Below, one piece after another: positions 1-6,914 of a stretch of DNA of 9,421 nt. Under the pieces are notes generated by a model that was not told where the DNA came from, made no database searches, and saw only the letters and a list, made by a program, of their open reading frames with translations. Numbering within the stretch: position 1 is the first letter of the stretch; every line of letters begins with the position of its first letter. The DNA is taken from positions 1 to 9,421 of the forward strand of contig WRMX01000118.1 of the NCBI GenBank assembly GCA_009776905.1, read 5' to 3'. The stretch is from Oscillospiraceae bacterium. Lineage in GTDB: Bacteria > Bacillota > Clostridia > Oscillospirales > Oscillospiraceae. The translations under genes were made by a program, and so were the position numbers.

Positions 1-103
1 TGTTGTTGTTGCTGTTGCTATTACTATCGGTTTTTTCTCCGCACGCGACTACCAGAGCAAAAGCCATGCACAGCAACAGAACGAGTGCCAGTACTTTCTT
101 CAT
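1..103 (-). CDS. Lipoprotein N-terminus, probable solute-binding protein (partial)
   Basis: Only the first 34 codons are in the window; the gene continues past the left edge. The start is MKKVLALVLLL, followed by a hydrophobic stretch to about residue 20 and a lipobox LVVAC with the acylated cysteine at residue 21. This is a type II (lipoprotein) signal peptide, so the mature protein should sit on the outer face of the membrane. The residues after the cysteine (GEKTDSNSNSNNN) form a Ser/Asn-rich flexible linker, as is common in Gram-positive binding proteins. An AGGAGG lies at 115-120, 11 bases before the ATG. Its place just after two RbsC-type permeases suggests the sugar-binding component of that importer. 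That role is inferred from position, since no binding-protein fold is visible in so short a piece. Confidence 0.8.
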   Translation of the reverse strand, partial: MKKVLALVLLLCMAFALVVACGEKTDSNSNSNNN

Positions 104-164
104 TTTTTCAGGATCCTCCTTAAATATTTGTTGTTCCGATTCTGTTATTCTTGCGAGTGTACAT

Positions 165-178
165 ATTGCCAAGGCAAT
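165..178. promoter_or_regulatory. Palindrome ATTGCC-AA-GGCAAT, possible operator
   Basis: Perfect 6-bp inverted repeat around a 2-base centre in the gap before the lipoprotein gene. It overlaps the -10 and the expected start point of the candidate promoter at 177-206, which is where a repressor would block transcription. The palindrome is seen directly; the operator role is inferred. Confidence 0.35.
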
Positions 179-206
179 TGTATCATAAACAACCGCCCGA
201 TAGCAA
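177..206 (-). promoter_or_regulatory. Candidate promoter of the lipoprotein gene
   Basis: On the minus strand TTGCTA (201-206) and TACAAT (177-182) are separated by 18 bases. Each hexamer matches the sigma-A consensus at four or five positions. It would start transcription about 65 bases before the lipoprotein ATG and allow the binding protein to be made separately from, and in excess of, the membrane components. The match is moderate. Confidence 0.35.
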
Positions 207-234
207 CCTAACGTGAGATGCCTAACGTGGGACG
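207..234. repeat. Tandem 14-bp direct repeat before the lipoprotein promoter
   Basis: CCTAACGTGAGATG (207-220) is followed immediately by CCTAACGTGGGACG (221-234), with 12 of 14 bases identical. The pair lies between the permease stop codon and the candidate -35 box, abutting the latter. It is too ordered to ignore and could be an activator site, but nothing else in the window repeats it. Confidence 0.5.
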
Positions 235-238
235 CTGG

Positions 239-1273
239 TCAGCGGGACATTCCCGGCATGACCATGCCGCCGGCGCCGCTCGATCTGATGCCAAGCCTGC
301 GCATCCTGGTCTTCGTGGCAACGCTGTCGACAGTCAATGCCACGACGAGCAGCATGCCGTTGACAAAGAGCACGAACCATGCGGGCAGATTCATAATCGT
401 CAGCGAATACGCAAGCGTCTCGATGAGGATGATGCCGAAGAACGCTCCTGTGAGTCCGCCCGCGCCGCCCATGAACGACACGCCGCCAAGCATGGAGGAC
501 GTCAGCCCGCGCATTTCCGGTGTTGCCTGCGGAAGGCCGCCCGTCGCCGCCGAGCGCTGCTGAGCAGTATAGATGAGCCCTGCAATCACGGCTATTACGC
601 TCGCGTTGACATATAGAGCGGTCTTTATCTTCCTCGGGTCGAGCCCGGCAAGGCGCGCAGCAGTCGGATTGCCGCCCGCCACCATGACGCTCCTGCCGAA
701 ACGCGTGTACTTCAGCAGCAAGCTATACAAAACTATCACTAAAATCATAAACACGAACGTAAGCGGGATTGGCGAATTGAACAGGCGTGATGACGCCACC
801 GCGCTGAACGATTGGACATTGACTGCCTTTGCCAACCCTCTGGAATACCAGTTGGCAACTCCAAGCCAGACAGACGACATGCCAATCGTGCAAATGAATG
901 GCATGAGGTTGAGCACCTGCGAGAAAAACGCGTTAATCAACCCCATACAGGCCGCCATCGCCATCACGACCAGCGCGAAAACGATCCACGGCACGTTCGG
1001 ATAAAATGTCACGAAGTCTGCAAAGAAGATTGTGCACAGAGCCGCTTGCGAAGCGATCGAGAAGTCGAACCCTCCGCTCATCAGCAAGCATGCCATAGCA
1101 GTGACGAACAAACCTTGATACGACAGCCTGTTCATCAATTGCGTCGCGTTGCCGCCGTTGAAAACTTCCTTCCCGTTATTGAGCAGCAAAATCAACAACA
1201 CCAGGACTGTCAGCGCGATGAGCAGGAACGGTCTTGATTGTCTGATTTTTTGAAACCTTGTTAATCTAGGCAT
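239..1273 (-). CDS. Sugar ABC transporter permease, RbsC family (second)
   Basis: Membrane component of a sugar importer, 344 residues, within the usual range for the family. Hydrophobic segments alternate with short loops from about residue 15 to 318. The conserved motifs are SGGFDFS (66-72), the RFGRSVMVAGGN...AARLAG segment (191-210) that contacts the ATPase, and MLGGVSFMGGAGGLTGAFFG (261-280). It shares this layout with the preceding permease gene, and the two probably form a heterodimer, as in the YtfT/YjfF galactofuranose importer. GGAGG precedes the ATG by 8 bases. It follows the first permease by 23 bases in the same operon. The C-terminus carries a short Gly/Met-rich tail (about 331-344) beyond the last membrane segment. 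The substrate cannot be told from the permease. Confidence 0.93.
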   Translation of the reverse strand: MPRLTRFQKIRQSRPFLLIALTVLVLLILLLNNGKEVFNGGNATQLMNRLSYQGLFVTAMACLLMSGGFDFSIASQAALCTIFFADFVTFYPNVPWIVFALVVMAMAACMGLINAFFSQVLNLMPFICTIGMSSVWLGVANWYSRGLAKAVNVQSFSAVASSRLFNSPIPLTFVFMILVIVLYSLLLKYTRFGRSVMVAGGNPTAARLAGLDPRKIKTALYVNASVIAVIAGLIYTAQQRSAATGGLPQATPEMRGLTSSMLGGVSFMGGAGGLTGAFFGIILIETLAYSLTIMNLPAWFVLFVNGMLLVVALTVDSVATKTRMRRLGIRSSGAGGMVMPGMSR

Positions 1274-1296
1274 TATTCTATCCTCCTATTCCGTCA

Positions 1297-2307
1297 TCAA
1301 GCGCCCACGCGTTTTGCCTGGCGACGCTGGCTGAAGTAGTCTAGCGAAAGCGCGACTAGCAGCAGCACGCCCGACAGCACGCTGGTGAGATATGGGCTTG
1401 CTCCGATGATAACCATTCCTTGGTTAAACGACCTGATGACTATCAACCCGACAAGCGCTCCTCCGAGGCCGCCTGCGCCTCCTCCGAACGACACGCCGCC
1501 CAGAATGGCAGCCGTCATGCCTGTGAATTGGTCGTTCATCAGAGTGGTCAACCCGCCGTTCTTGACGCGCGTCGTGTATATAAAGCCGCCGAGTCCGGCA
1601 AGGAACGAGGTGTTGATGAACAGGAAATACGAAACCCTCTTGGAATTGATGCCTGCGAGCCTCGCCGCCAGTCTGTTGCCGCCGACGAAATACATCTGGC
1701 GGCCGAATTTAGACTTCGACAGCAAGAGGCCATATACAATGAACAAGATCAGCAATAGCACGACAGACCATGTGAGGCCGAAAATAGTGAATTTGTTGAT
1801 GGCATCGATAGAATCGTTCTTGAAGTTGATGACAGCACGGACAACGCCCGAGGAATCCGTCGCGATCAACCTCAATATAGCATCCGCGACCGTCGACATC
1901 GCCATCGTAGCGATGAACGGCATGAACCCCAGCTCATTGACGAGGACGGCATTGATCAATCCAATTACAGATGAGATGACGAGAGCTATTAGCACGCCGA
2001 CCCACCATGGCATGCCCCAGTTGACAATGTTGACAGAAATAACGACCGCGCTCAAGCCCCCGACCTTTGCCGCTGAGAGGTCGATGCCTCCGGAAACGAT
2101 CAATAGGCCGACGCCTATCGTCAAGCACGCAGGAATCGCGATGTCGCTCAAAATGCGCTGCAACGTGGTCGCTTTGAAGAATTGGCCATCATTTAGTGGC
2201 GCCAGCAACGTAAATACGATGACCAGCATCACAAGCAGGACAATTAGCATAAAGGCTTTGGAACGCAATATCTTGCTTGTTATCGGTACGCTCTTGAATT
2301 CTTGCAT
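1297..2307 (-). CDS. Sugar ABC transporter permease, RbsC family (first)
   Basis: Membrane component of the same importer, 336 residues. A first transmembrane segment lies at about 18-37 and further hydrophobic segments run to about 322. Family motifs are SGGIDLSAAKVGGL (72-85), FGRQMYFVGGN...AARLAG (201-219, the cytoplasmic loop that docks on the ATPase) and ILGGVSFGGGAGGLGGALVG (268-287). The basic C-terminus (SQRRQAKRV) is expected to be cytoplasmic. GGGGGG, six bases before the ATG, serves as ribosome binding site, and the ATPase stop codon is only 13 bases upstream, so the genes are in one operon. Two different RbsC-type permeases behind one double ATPase is the YtfQRT-YjfF arrangement rather than the single-permease ribose one. 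Confidence 0.94.
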   Translation of the reverse strand: MQEFKSVPITSKILRSKAFMLIVLLVMLVIVFTLLAPLNDGQFFKATTLQRILSDIAIPACLTIGVGLLIVSGGIDLSAAKVGGLSAVVISVNIVNWGMPWWVGVLIALVISSVIGLINAVLVNELGFMPFIATMAMSTVADAILRLIATDSSGVVRAVINFKNDSIDAINKFTIFGLTWSVVLLLILFIVYGLLLSKSKFGRQMYFVGGNRLAARLAGINSKRVSYFLFINTSFLAGLGGFIYTTRVKNGGLTTLMNDQFTGMTAAILGGVSFGGGAGGLGGALVGLIVIRSFNQGMVIIGASPYLTSVLSGVLLLVALSLDYFSQRRQAKRVGA

Positions 2308-2320
2308 GTTCTACCCCCCA

Positions 2321-3811
2321 TTAATCGCGCATCGCAAGCGCAAGGACGTTCTCTTCAGTAGCGTCTTCGCGTTTGATTTCGCCGTTAATCCGCCCGTTTT
2401 GCATGACAACAATCGTGTCCGCCACATTGATGACCTCGGTCAGCTCGCTGGAAATGAAGACGACGCCGATACCTTGCTTGGCGAAATCGCAAACGATTTG
2501 GTAGATTTCAGCCTTGGTGCCAACGTCGATGCCCTTTGTGGGCTCGTCTAATATAAGGAGCTTCGTTTCGCAAAGATCCGATGTCCAGCGGCCCAGAATG
2601 ACCTTCTGCTGGTTGCCGCCGGAAAGCTCGATGACGCGCTTGTCGAGCGACGATGTCTTGATGTCAAATTTCTTGATAGCTGCCTTCGTAAGTTCTGCGG
2701 TTTTTTTCGTGTTGATGAACGGCCCGATCGTCAGTTTGTCGAGCACAGGCATGGAAATATTGTCTTCCAATGAACGCCAGAGAACCAGCCCTTGGTCCTT
2801 TCGGTCTTCCGGACACAGCGCCATTCCCTTTTCGATGGCGTCGTGAGGGGTATCGAATTTGACAGGCTCGCCGTCAAAGATAATCTCGCCGGAAAGCACG
2901 TCGTCAGCCCCGAACACGGCCTGCATGACCTCCGTGCGCCCTGCGCCGACCAGCCCCGCAAAGCCAAGAACCTCGCCCTTGCGGACCTTGAAACTGACGT
3001 CGGTCACATAACGGGTGGTGAGATTTTTCACTTCGAGCAGAATGTCGCCGATAGTATCGTTCCGCTTGAGGTTGGCGTATGTGTCGCCGATGTCGCGCCC
3101 AACCATCGCTTTGATCAGCTCCGGCTCGCTGGTGTCCGCAGTGACCATTGAAGCCACATACCTGCCGTCCTTAAGCACGATGATCTCGTCCGTGACCTCG
3201 AATATTTCCTTCAAGCGGTGCGAGACATAAATGACGATCTTCCCTTCTTCTTTGAGCTGTCTGATGAGCCCGAAGAGGATTTCAATTTCCCTGTCCGTCA
3301 GCGGTGCCGTCGGCTCGTCGAACGCAATGACCAATGAATCGCGCCTGTAAGCCTTCATGATTTCGACCATCTGCTGATAGGCGATTGAAAGCGACACCAA
3401 CGCAGCCGTGGGATCGATCGGAAGACCGAATTTGTCGAGTATGGCCTGGCAGTCCGCTTTCAGTTTCGGGTAGTTGACAATGCCGAACTTTGTCGGCAGC
3501 GCGCCGAGAAAGATGTTCTCCATGACGCTCAAAGAGGGAACAAGCTGCCGTTCCTGGTATATGACGCTGATCCCCGCATTGATGGCATCATGCGGCGAAT
3601 GGAGGTTTAACGTTTTGCCGTCGAGCGTAAGCGTACCTTCATTGGGTTTGTAATCACCGCTCATGATTTTCAAAAGCGTCGACTTGCCGGCTCCGTTCTC
3701 GCCAAGCAAGGCAGTTACCTTGCCGCTTTCTGCCCGGAAGCTGATGTCGTCGAGCGCCCGCACGCCCGGGAACGATTTGCCAATTCCGTTGAATTCCAAA
3801 TAATCGCCCAT
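2321..3811 (-). CDS. Sugar ABC transporter double ATPase, RbsA family
   Basis: Cytoplasmic ATPase that powers the importer, 496 residues with two fused nucleotide-binding domains, the normal length for RbsA/MglA/YtfR proteins. Domain 1 has Walker A GENGAGKS (37-44), Q-loop YQE (85-87), the weakened signature LSIAYQQMVE (141-150), Walker B VIAFDEPTAPLTD (161-173) and the switch histidine in YVSHRL. Domain 2 has the degenerate Walker A GLVGAGRTE (286-294) typical of this family, a full signature ELSGGNQQKV (395-404) and Walker B LLILDEPTKGIDVG (418-431). So one good and one imperfect ATP site are expected, as in relatives. A longer frame opens at 3862, but the ATG at 3811 is chosen because GAGGAG sits 7 bases before it and the protein then begins like the family (MGDYLEFNGIGKSFPGV). 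It is the first gene of the importer operon. Confidence 0.96.
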   Translation of the reverse strand: MGDYLEFNGIGKSFPGVRALDDISFRAESGKVTALLGENGAGKSTLLKIMSGDYKPNEGTLTLDGKTLNLHSPHDAINAGISVIYQERQLVPSLSVMENIFLGALPTKFGIVNYPKLKADCQAILDKFGLPIDPTAALVSLSIAYQQMVEIMKAYRRDSLVIAFDEPTAPLTDREIEILFGLIRQLKEEGKIVIYVSHRLKEIFEVTDEIIVLKDGRYVASMVTADTSEPELIKAMVGRDIGDTYANLKRNDTIGDILLEVKNLTTRYVTDVSFKVRKGEVLGFAGLVGAGRTEVMQAVFGADDVLSGEIIFDGEPVKFDTPHDAIEKGMALCPEDRKDQGLVLWRSLEDNISMPVLDKLTIGPFINTKKTAELTKAAIKKFDIKTSSLDKRVIELSGGNQQKVILGRWTSDLCETKLLILDEPTKGIDVGTKAEIYQIVCDFAKQGIGVVFISSELTEVINVADTIVVMQNGRINGEIKREDATEENVLALAMRD

Positions 3812-3818
3812 AAGCACT

Positions 3819-3824
3819 CTCCTC
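3819..3824 (-). promoter_or_regulatory. Ribosome binding site fixing the ATPase start
   Basis: GAGGAG on the minus strand, 7 bases before the ATG at 3811. The same GAGGAG-7-ATG layout is used by the hydrolase gene. No comparable site precedes the earlier in-frame ATG at 3862. Confidence 0.8.
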
Positions 3825-3900
3825 ATTTCTGTTTTGTTTATAATATCTTTTGCGGATCCCATCCGCGTTACTTATGATTTCGATGATTCAGCTGTGCGAG

Positions 3901-3911
3901 CATTATGTTTG
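3901..3911. repeat. Copy of half the promoter palindrome (CATTATGTTTG)
   Basis: CATTATGTTTG here is identical over 11 bases to 3998-4008 inside the 17-bp palindrome. It lies downstream of the main start point and next to the expected start of the second promoter-like pair. It could be a second binding site for the same regulator, but only one half is present. Confidence 0.35.
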
Positions 3912-3919
3912 GTTATGCA

Positions 3920-3948
3920 AATATAACAGATATAAGCAATATTCGCAA
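3920..3948 (-). promoter_or_regulatory. Second promoter-like pair of the importer operon
   Basis: TTGCGA (3943-3948) and TATATT (3920-3925) on the minus strand with a 17-base spacer. The -10 is good and the -35 has four of six consensus bases. It may be a second start or chance in an AT-rich stretch; the upstream pair at 3968-3996 is much stronger. Confidence 0.3.
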
Positions 3949-3967
3949 GGTGCAACCTCACGTAATA

Positions 3968-3996
3968 CTTATACAAGCATTGACGCCATTTGTCAA
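3968..3996 (-). promoter_or_regulatory. Main promoter of the ABC importer operon
   Basis: Minus-strand TTGACA (3991-3996), a 17-base spacer and TATAAG (3968-3973): a perfect -35 and five of six -10 bases at ideal spacing for the housekeeping sigma factor. The spacer ends in CAATGCTTG, which recurs exactly in the promoter of the cupin-hydrolase operon. A 17-bp palindrome overlaps the -35, so the promoter is probably repressed by a dimeric regulator. Confidence 0.8.
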
Positions 3997-4009
3997 ACAT
4001 TATGTTTGA
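3993..4009. promoter_or_regulatory. 17-bp palindrome over the -35 box, probable operator
   Basis: TCAAACAT-T-ATGTTTGA: two perfect 8-bp arms around one central base, sharing four bases with the -35 hexamer. Length and symmetry suit a dimeric repressor. The cupin operon promoter keeps the promoter-proximal arm (GTCAAAC) but not the full symmetry. No regulator gene lies in the window. Confidence 0.6.
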
Positions 4010-4029
4010 TAAATCCTCGTGCTTGTCAG

Positions 4030-4070
4030 AATTGCACAGATTGCAGCCGCTATTTTATGCAAATTGCACA
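4030..4070. repeat. AATTGCACA direct repeats, 32 bp apart
   Basis: AATTGCACA occurs at 4030-4038 and 4062-4070, each next to another TTGCA or TGCAA motif. The 32-bp offset is about three helical turns, so both face the same side of the DNA, roughly 70 and 100 bases upstream of the importer start. An activator site is possible. The repeats are seen; the function is a guess. Confidence 0.35.
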
Positions 4071-4108
4071 TCGCGTCTTCCACACGAACCATCGCTTTCC
4101 TCATGTTT

Positions 4109-4138
4109 CGTAGCAGCGCAGAAAACTGCGCCGCTACG
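4109..4138 (-). terminator. Strong hairpin after the hydrolase gene, terminator-like
   Basis: Arms 4109-4121 and 4126-4138 pair over 13 bp around an AAAA/TTTT loop. On the minus-strand RNA there is one G-U pair and no mismatch; on the plus strand that position would be an A-C mismatch. So the structure is best as a product of the cupin-hydrolase transcript, ending 17 bases beyond its stop codon. There is no run of U after it, so it may act as a 3' stabiliser or a weak or Rho-assisted terminator. Confidence 0.5.
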
Positions 4139-4154
4139 ACCTGCCTTCTTACAG

Positions 4155-5915
4155 TTATTCGCCATATCTTGATGCGAAGAAAAGATAGCACCCTGCAGTC
4201 CACCCGGAATAGAACATTGAACGCTCGCCAAAGAACATCGGCGTCTGGTACTCCTGCATGCCGTCAAACGTATTGTGGATGTGATACAAGCCGTTCTTTT
4301 CCAAGTTCTTCAGATACACGACCGCTCTCTTTTTTGCCAAATCCTGCCTGCCGCAGAGTTCCAGCCCCAACGCAATCAGCACCTCTGCAGGAGTGGCGAT
4401 GCTGCCGCCGCACCAGCCGTGGCTAAACAGCGGGCTGCTGACCTGCTCCGTTGCAAGCCCGAATTCCGTTTCATACTCGCCGCAATCGAATATTTGGCTG
4501 ATCGAACGATCGATGATATCTTGCGGTAAACGCTTGCCCAGAATGAGCGTGCAGTATAGTATGAGGCTCGTCGGCTTTGATTTCTCTTTTGTAATCGCAT
4601 TCATGGCGACCCATCCGTCGTCCGTCCAGAAGAGATCGATGATTTTTTGAATGGTATCTTTCGACTTTTTCTCCCATGCTGCGTTCACCGATTCATCTTT
4701 CCCGATGATGCGGCCCAACTTCGCGAGGGATTCCTCGCAAAGCGCGAGATATGCGTTTAAGTCCGGAGTGGCAAGCGGGAACCCGAGCGCTTGATACGTG
4801 CCGCTCTCCCACCCAGTCTCGCCGGCGCTCTGGCTCTCGAAAATCCCGTCTTTGTCGACATCGCGGAAATTTAGATAGAAGTTGATCCAGCCTTCCATGC
4901 CCTTGTATAAGGACTCAAGCTCCTCCCTTGGCCTCGAGGCAGCGTTGAAATGCTCGATATGCCAAAGCAGGCTTAGACCCTCGATCGGCGGCTTCATCGT
5001 CGTGCCGCCTGAACCCGAAGGAGACACGGAATCTGCTATACGGCCGTTTTTGTCTTGGATATCAAATGCGGACAACAGGATTTCCCACGCAAAATCCGGA
5101 TCGGCGCCAAGGAAAAAAGCCTGCATGCCCTGTTGCCAAGAGAATGCGCCTTCGAATATGAGCCTCATCATCTTAATCATTCTGTGCTTATATGCCGTCA
5201 CGCCATCGGGAACGACCGTCAATCCCCAAACGACCCAAGCGGCCTTCAACCCATATTCCTTATAAGCCGCAGGCAGATTCTTGACTTGCTTCTCCGCAAA
5301 GCTGTCGAAATCCGCTTTGACCATCGCGACGCATTCGTCATATGAAGGATATGAAGCACGTATGGATGGCTCGATTCTATATTCTTCCATCGCCAGATCG
5401 ATGACGCCGTCGGCATCCGGAGCCAGTTCAAGGAACGGCCCCTTGGCGCCGAGTTTACCCTTCAGCGCGACAAAATGCAACAAAACGCTGCCAAACCTGA
5501 CATAGAATGTCCCGTTATGCATGTCCGTGATGCCGCCCATCCCGAACATCCCTGGCCTTGGCGTAAAGCGGAGCGATATGCCGCTTGTCCCTCTGCACCG
5601 CATAAGCCCATATTCGCCGATGCAGAAATTGACAGGGCCGCAGTCGCACTCGAACGTAAGCTCATATGGCGTTGTGTGGATGACGCCGTTGCGCAGTATG
5701 CCATCCTTGCAAAAGTCCACCTTAACTTGCCTGAACGGGCTCTCGGAAGACATCGTCCCTCCCATCGCCTCGCTCCCATAACGAGAAGTTGCGATCCAAA
5801 GCTGCGCCTTTCCAAATTGATTGCTGCCGCCATTTGCGCCCGCAAGGCTGAGATACGAACCGCGCCTGGAGAACGGCATCTCCAGCGGGTCGATGAAAGT
5901 CTTTCCAACTAGCAT
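4155..5915 (-). CDS. Cytoplasmic glycoside hydrolase, GH63-like (alpha/alpha)6 barrel
   Basis: Predicted glycosidase of 586 residues without signal peptide, so it should cleave imported glycosides inside the cell. The first ~210 residues look like a beta-rich N-terminal domain. From about 220 the sequence fits a helical barrel of the GH63/glucoamylase-like group: FSWQQGMQA (258-266), DVDKDGIFE (352-360), GETGWESG (365-372, where relatives such as YgjK read SGWDNS-like), TPDLNAYL (383-390), FGLATEQ (485-491), SHGWCGG (498-504, where relatives have YWRGP) and SMFYSGWTAG (566-575). E365 or E370 and E555 are catalytic candidates; having Glu where GH63 enzymes have the Asp acid is unusual. The frame opens at 5975, but the ATG at 5915 is chosen because GAGGAG lies 7 bases before it and the longer start would run inside the preceding cupin gene. 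Last gene of its operon. Bond specificity is unknown, and family placement is by motif only. Confidence 0.75.
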   Translation of the reverse strand: MLVGKTFIDPLEMPFSRRGSYLSLAGANGGSNQFGKAQLWIATSRYGSEAMGGTMSSESPFRQVKVDFCKDGILRNGVIHTTPYELTFECDCGPVNFCIGEYGLMRCRGTSGISLRFTPRPGMFGMGGITDMHNGTFYVRFGSVLLHFVALKGKLGAKGPFLELAPDADGVIDLAMEEYRIEPSIRASYPSYDECVAMVKADFDSFAEKQVKNLPAAYKEYGLKAAWVVWGLTVVPDGVTAYKHRMIKMMRLIFEGAFSWQQGMQAFFLGADPDFAWEILLSAFDIQDKNGRIADSVSPSGSGGTTMKPPIEGLSLLWHIEHFNAASRPREELESLYKGMEGWINFYLNFRDVDKDGIFESQSAGETGWESGTYQALGFPLATPDLNAYLALCEESLAKLGRIIGKDESVNAAWEKKSKDTIQKIIDLFWTDDGWVAMNAITKEKSKPTSLILYCTLILGKRLPQDIIDRSISQIFDCGEYETEFGLATEQVSSPLFSHGWCGGSIATPAEVLIALGLELCGRQDLAKKRAVVYLKNLEKNGLYHIHNTFDGMQEYQTPMFFGERSMFYSGWTAGCYLFFASRYGE

Positions 5916-5922
5916 AAGAATA

Positions 5923-5928
5923 CTCCTC
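5923..5928 (-). promoter_or_regulatory. Ribosome binding site overlapping the cupin stop codon
   Basis: GAGGAG on the minus strand, 7 bases before the hydrolase ATG. It shares two bases with the stop codon (5927-5929) of the preceding cupin gene, so translation of the two is probably coupled. Confidence 0.75.
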
Positions 5929-6898
5929 ATTCCGCAGCCGGGCTCGGCGGCATTTGCGGCGGCCCGTTCAGCCACTCTGTCTTTGCTGTCGGGTCATCAA
6001 AACCACCGGTGTATGACACCTCGCAAAAAACAATGGGCTTGCTCTTGTCATTAATCTTCACAAAATCCATCGGGCTGTGCCATAACCCCGGACTCACGCA
6101 GAAAATCGTCGATTTATCGATTCTGAACATAGTCAGGTTGTCTTTGTCCTCGCCGATGGTGAACTCAACTATCCCGCCCAAATCGGTGATATTGTCCGGA
6201 TCGGATCCGTAAAACACGATATACTCGAGATAGTTATGAAAATGCGCGTGTTCGGCAAGAACATGCGGTTCGGAAACAGGCATCCATGTGCGGCGGATTT
6301 TCTCCTTGCTCCCGAAAATGTTATTGTTCGTCTGCATGACAGGATATACAACCTCGTGGTGCGGCTGGCCTTTTGCCCAGAGCGCCTCACCGGAAGCGAA
6401 GTATTTGTCATATCCCGCGCTACTGTCTTTTGTGATGTCATTGTCAGAGGTCGGCCCTTGCTCGCCGCATATCAATTCGTTAAAGTGGATGGGACAGCTC
6501 TTATTGTCAATCTTTGTGACATTGATGTTATATAGCATCCCCTGTCCGACATAGAAAGCGACAGCTTCCCCGAATTTAAATGTCTTTGCATCCTCGCGGC
6601 TCTTCCCAAGAGTGATCTCCACTTCTCCATGCAGCTCCATATAATTGATGCCGCTGCCGCCCATTATTGTAACATACCTTGCTTTTTCAGAAACAGCAAG
6701 CTGCGGGAACATATTGACGGGCTCATGAATATATGCCCAATCGACGCTGCCGCCGAGCCCTCCAAATCCCGCGTCGTTCGTGAGTCTGAAAGTGTCCGTC
6801 TTCATCTGCGGAAAAGGATTCCTTTCCTTAGGCAGCACTGCCTTGTCCGTATCCCTCACATATTTTGCCAATAACTCCAAATACTTTGAACCACTCAT
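5927..6898 (-). CDS. Two-domain cupin protein, metal site in C-terminal domain
   Basis: Protein of 323 residues with two cupin-like halves and no signal peptide. The C-terminal half has a clear metal site: H217, H219 (HAHFH) and E225 in motif 1, then SPGLWH with H274 in motif 2. The N-terminal half (about 75-145) keeps the cupin strand pattern (YMELHGEVEITLG, GEAVAFYVGQGMLYNINV) but lacks the histidines, so it is probably structural. The C-terminus is proline-rich (NGPPQMPPSPAAE). Start: ATG at 6898 with GGGGGAG six bases upstream, 16 bases after the previous stop. Cupins of this kind may be isomerases, dioxygenases, lyases or sugar binders, and I do not recognise a characterised relative. 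The neighbours suggest a role on a sugar or on the aglycone released by the hydrolase. Confidence 0.8.
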   Translation of the reverse strand: MSGSKYLELLAKYVRDTDKAVLPKERNPFPQMKTDTFRLTNDAGFGGLGGSVDWAYIHEPVNMFPQLAVSEKARYVTIMGGSGINYMELHGEVEITLGKSREDAKTFKFGEAVAFYVGQGMLYNINVTKIDNKSCPIHFNELICGEQGPTSDNDITKDSSAGYDKYFASGEALWAKGQPHHEVVYPVMQTNNNIFGSKEKIRRTWMPVSEPHVLAEHAHFHNYLEYIVFYGSDPDNITDLGGIVEFTIGEDKDNLTMFRIDKSTIFCVSPGLWHSPMDFVKINDKSKPIVFCEVSYTGGFDDPTAKTEWLNGPPQMPPSPAAE

Positions 6899-6914
6899 TA
6901 ATTACTCCCCCTTC

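Larger units (their letters stand above)
3812..4154. other. 343-base regulatory region between the two operons
   Basis: No credible gene. Read on the minus strand it holds, in order: the hairpin after the hydrolase gene (4109-4138), two AATTGCACA repeats (4030-4070), the 17-bp palindrome over the main -35 (3993-4009), the main promoter (3968-3996), a second weaker promoter-like pair (3920-3948), a copy of half the palindrome (3901-3911), a small hairpin GCGGAT-CCC-ATCCGC (3852-3866) and the ATPase ribosome binding site (3819-3824). A transcript from the main promoter would have a leader of about 150 bases. Confidence 0.7.

Noticed and set aside
1..28. Trinucleotide repeat at the left edge as a phase-variable tract
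   Set aside because: It encodes the Ser/Asn linker of the lipoprotein. Units are multiples of three and imperfect, so length changes would not switch the frame.
1385..2551. 388-codon open frame on the plus strand
   Set aside because: It lies antisense to the permease and ATPase genes, crosses their boundary and has no recognisable domain or ribosome binding site. It is an effect of codon bias on the real strand.
3852..3866. Small hairpin GCGGAT-CCC-ATCCGC in the importer leader as attenuator or riboswitch
   Set aside because: Six base pairs, no U-tract and no larger conserved-looking fold around it. It is noted only as part of the intergenic region.
5916..5975. Upstream start for the hydrolase (20 extra residues)
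   Set aside because: It would be entirely inside or before the stop of the cupin gene, is alanine-rich, and lacks a ribosome binding site. The ATG at 5915 has one at ideal distance.
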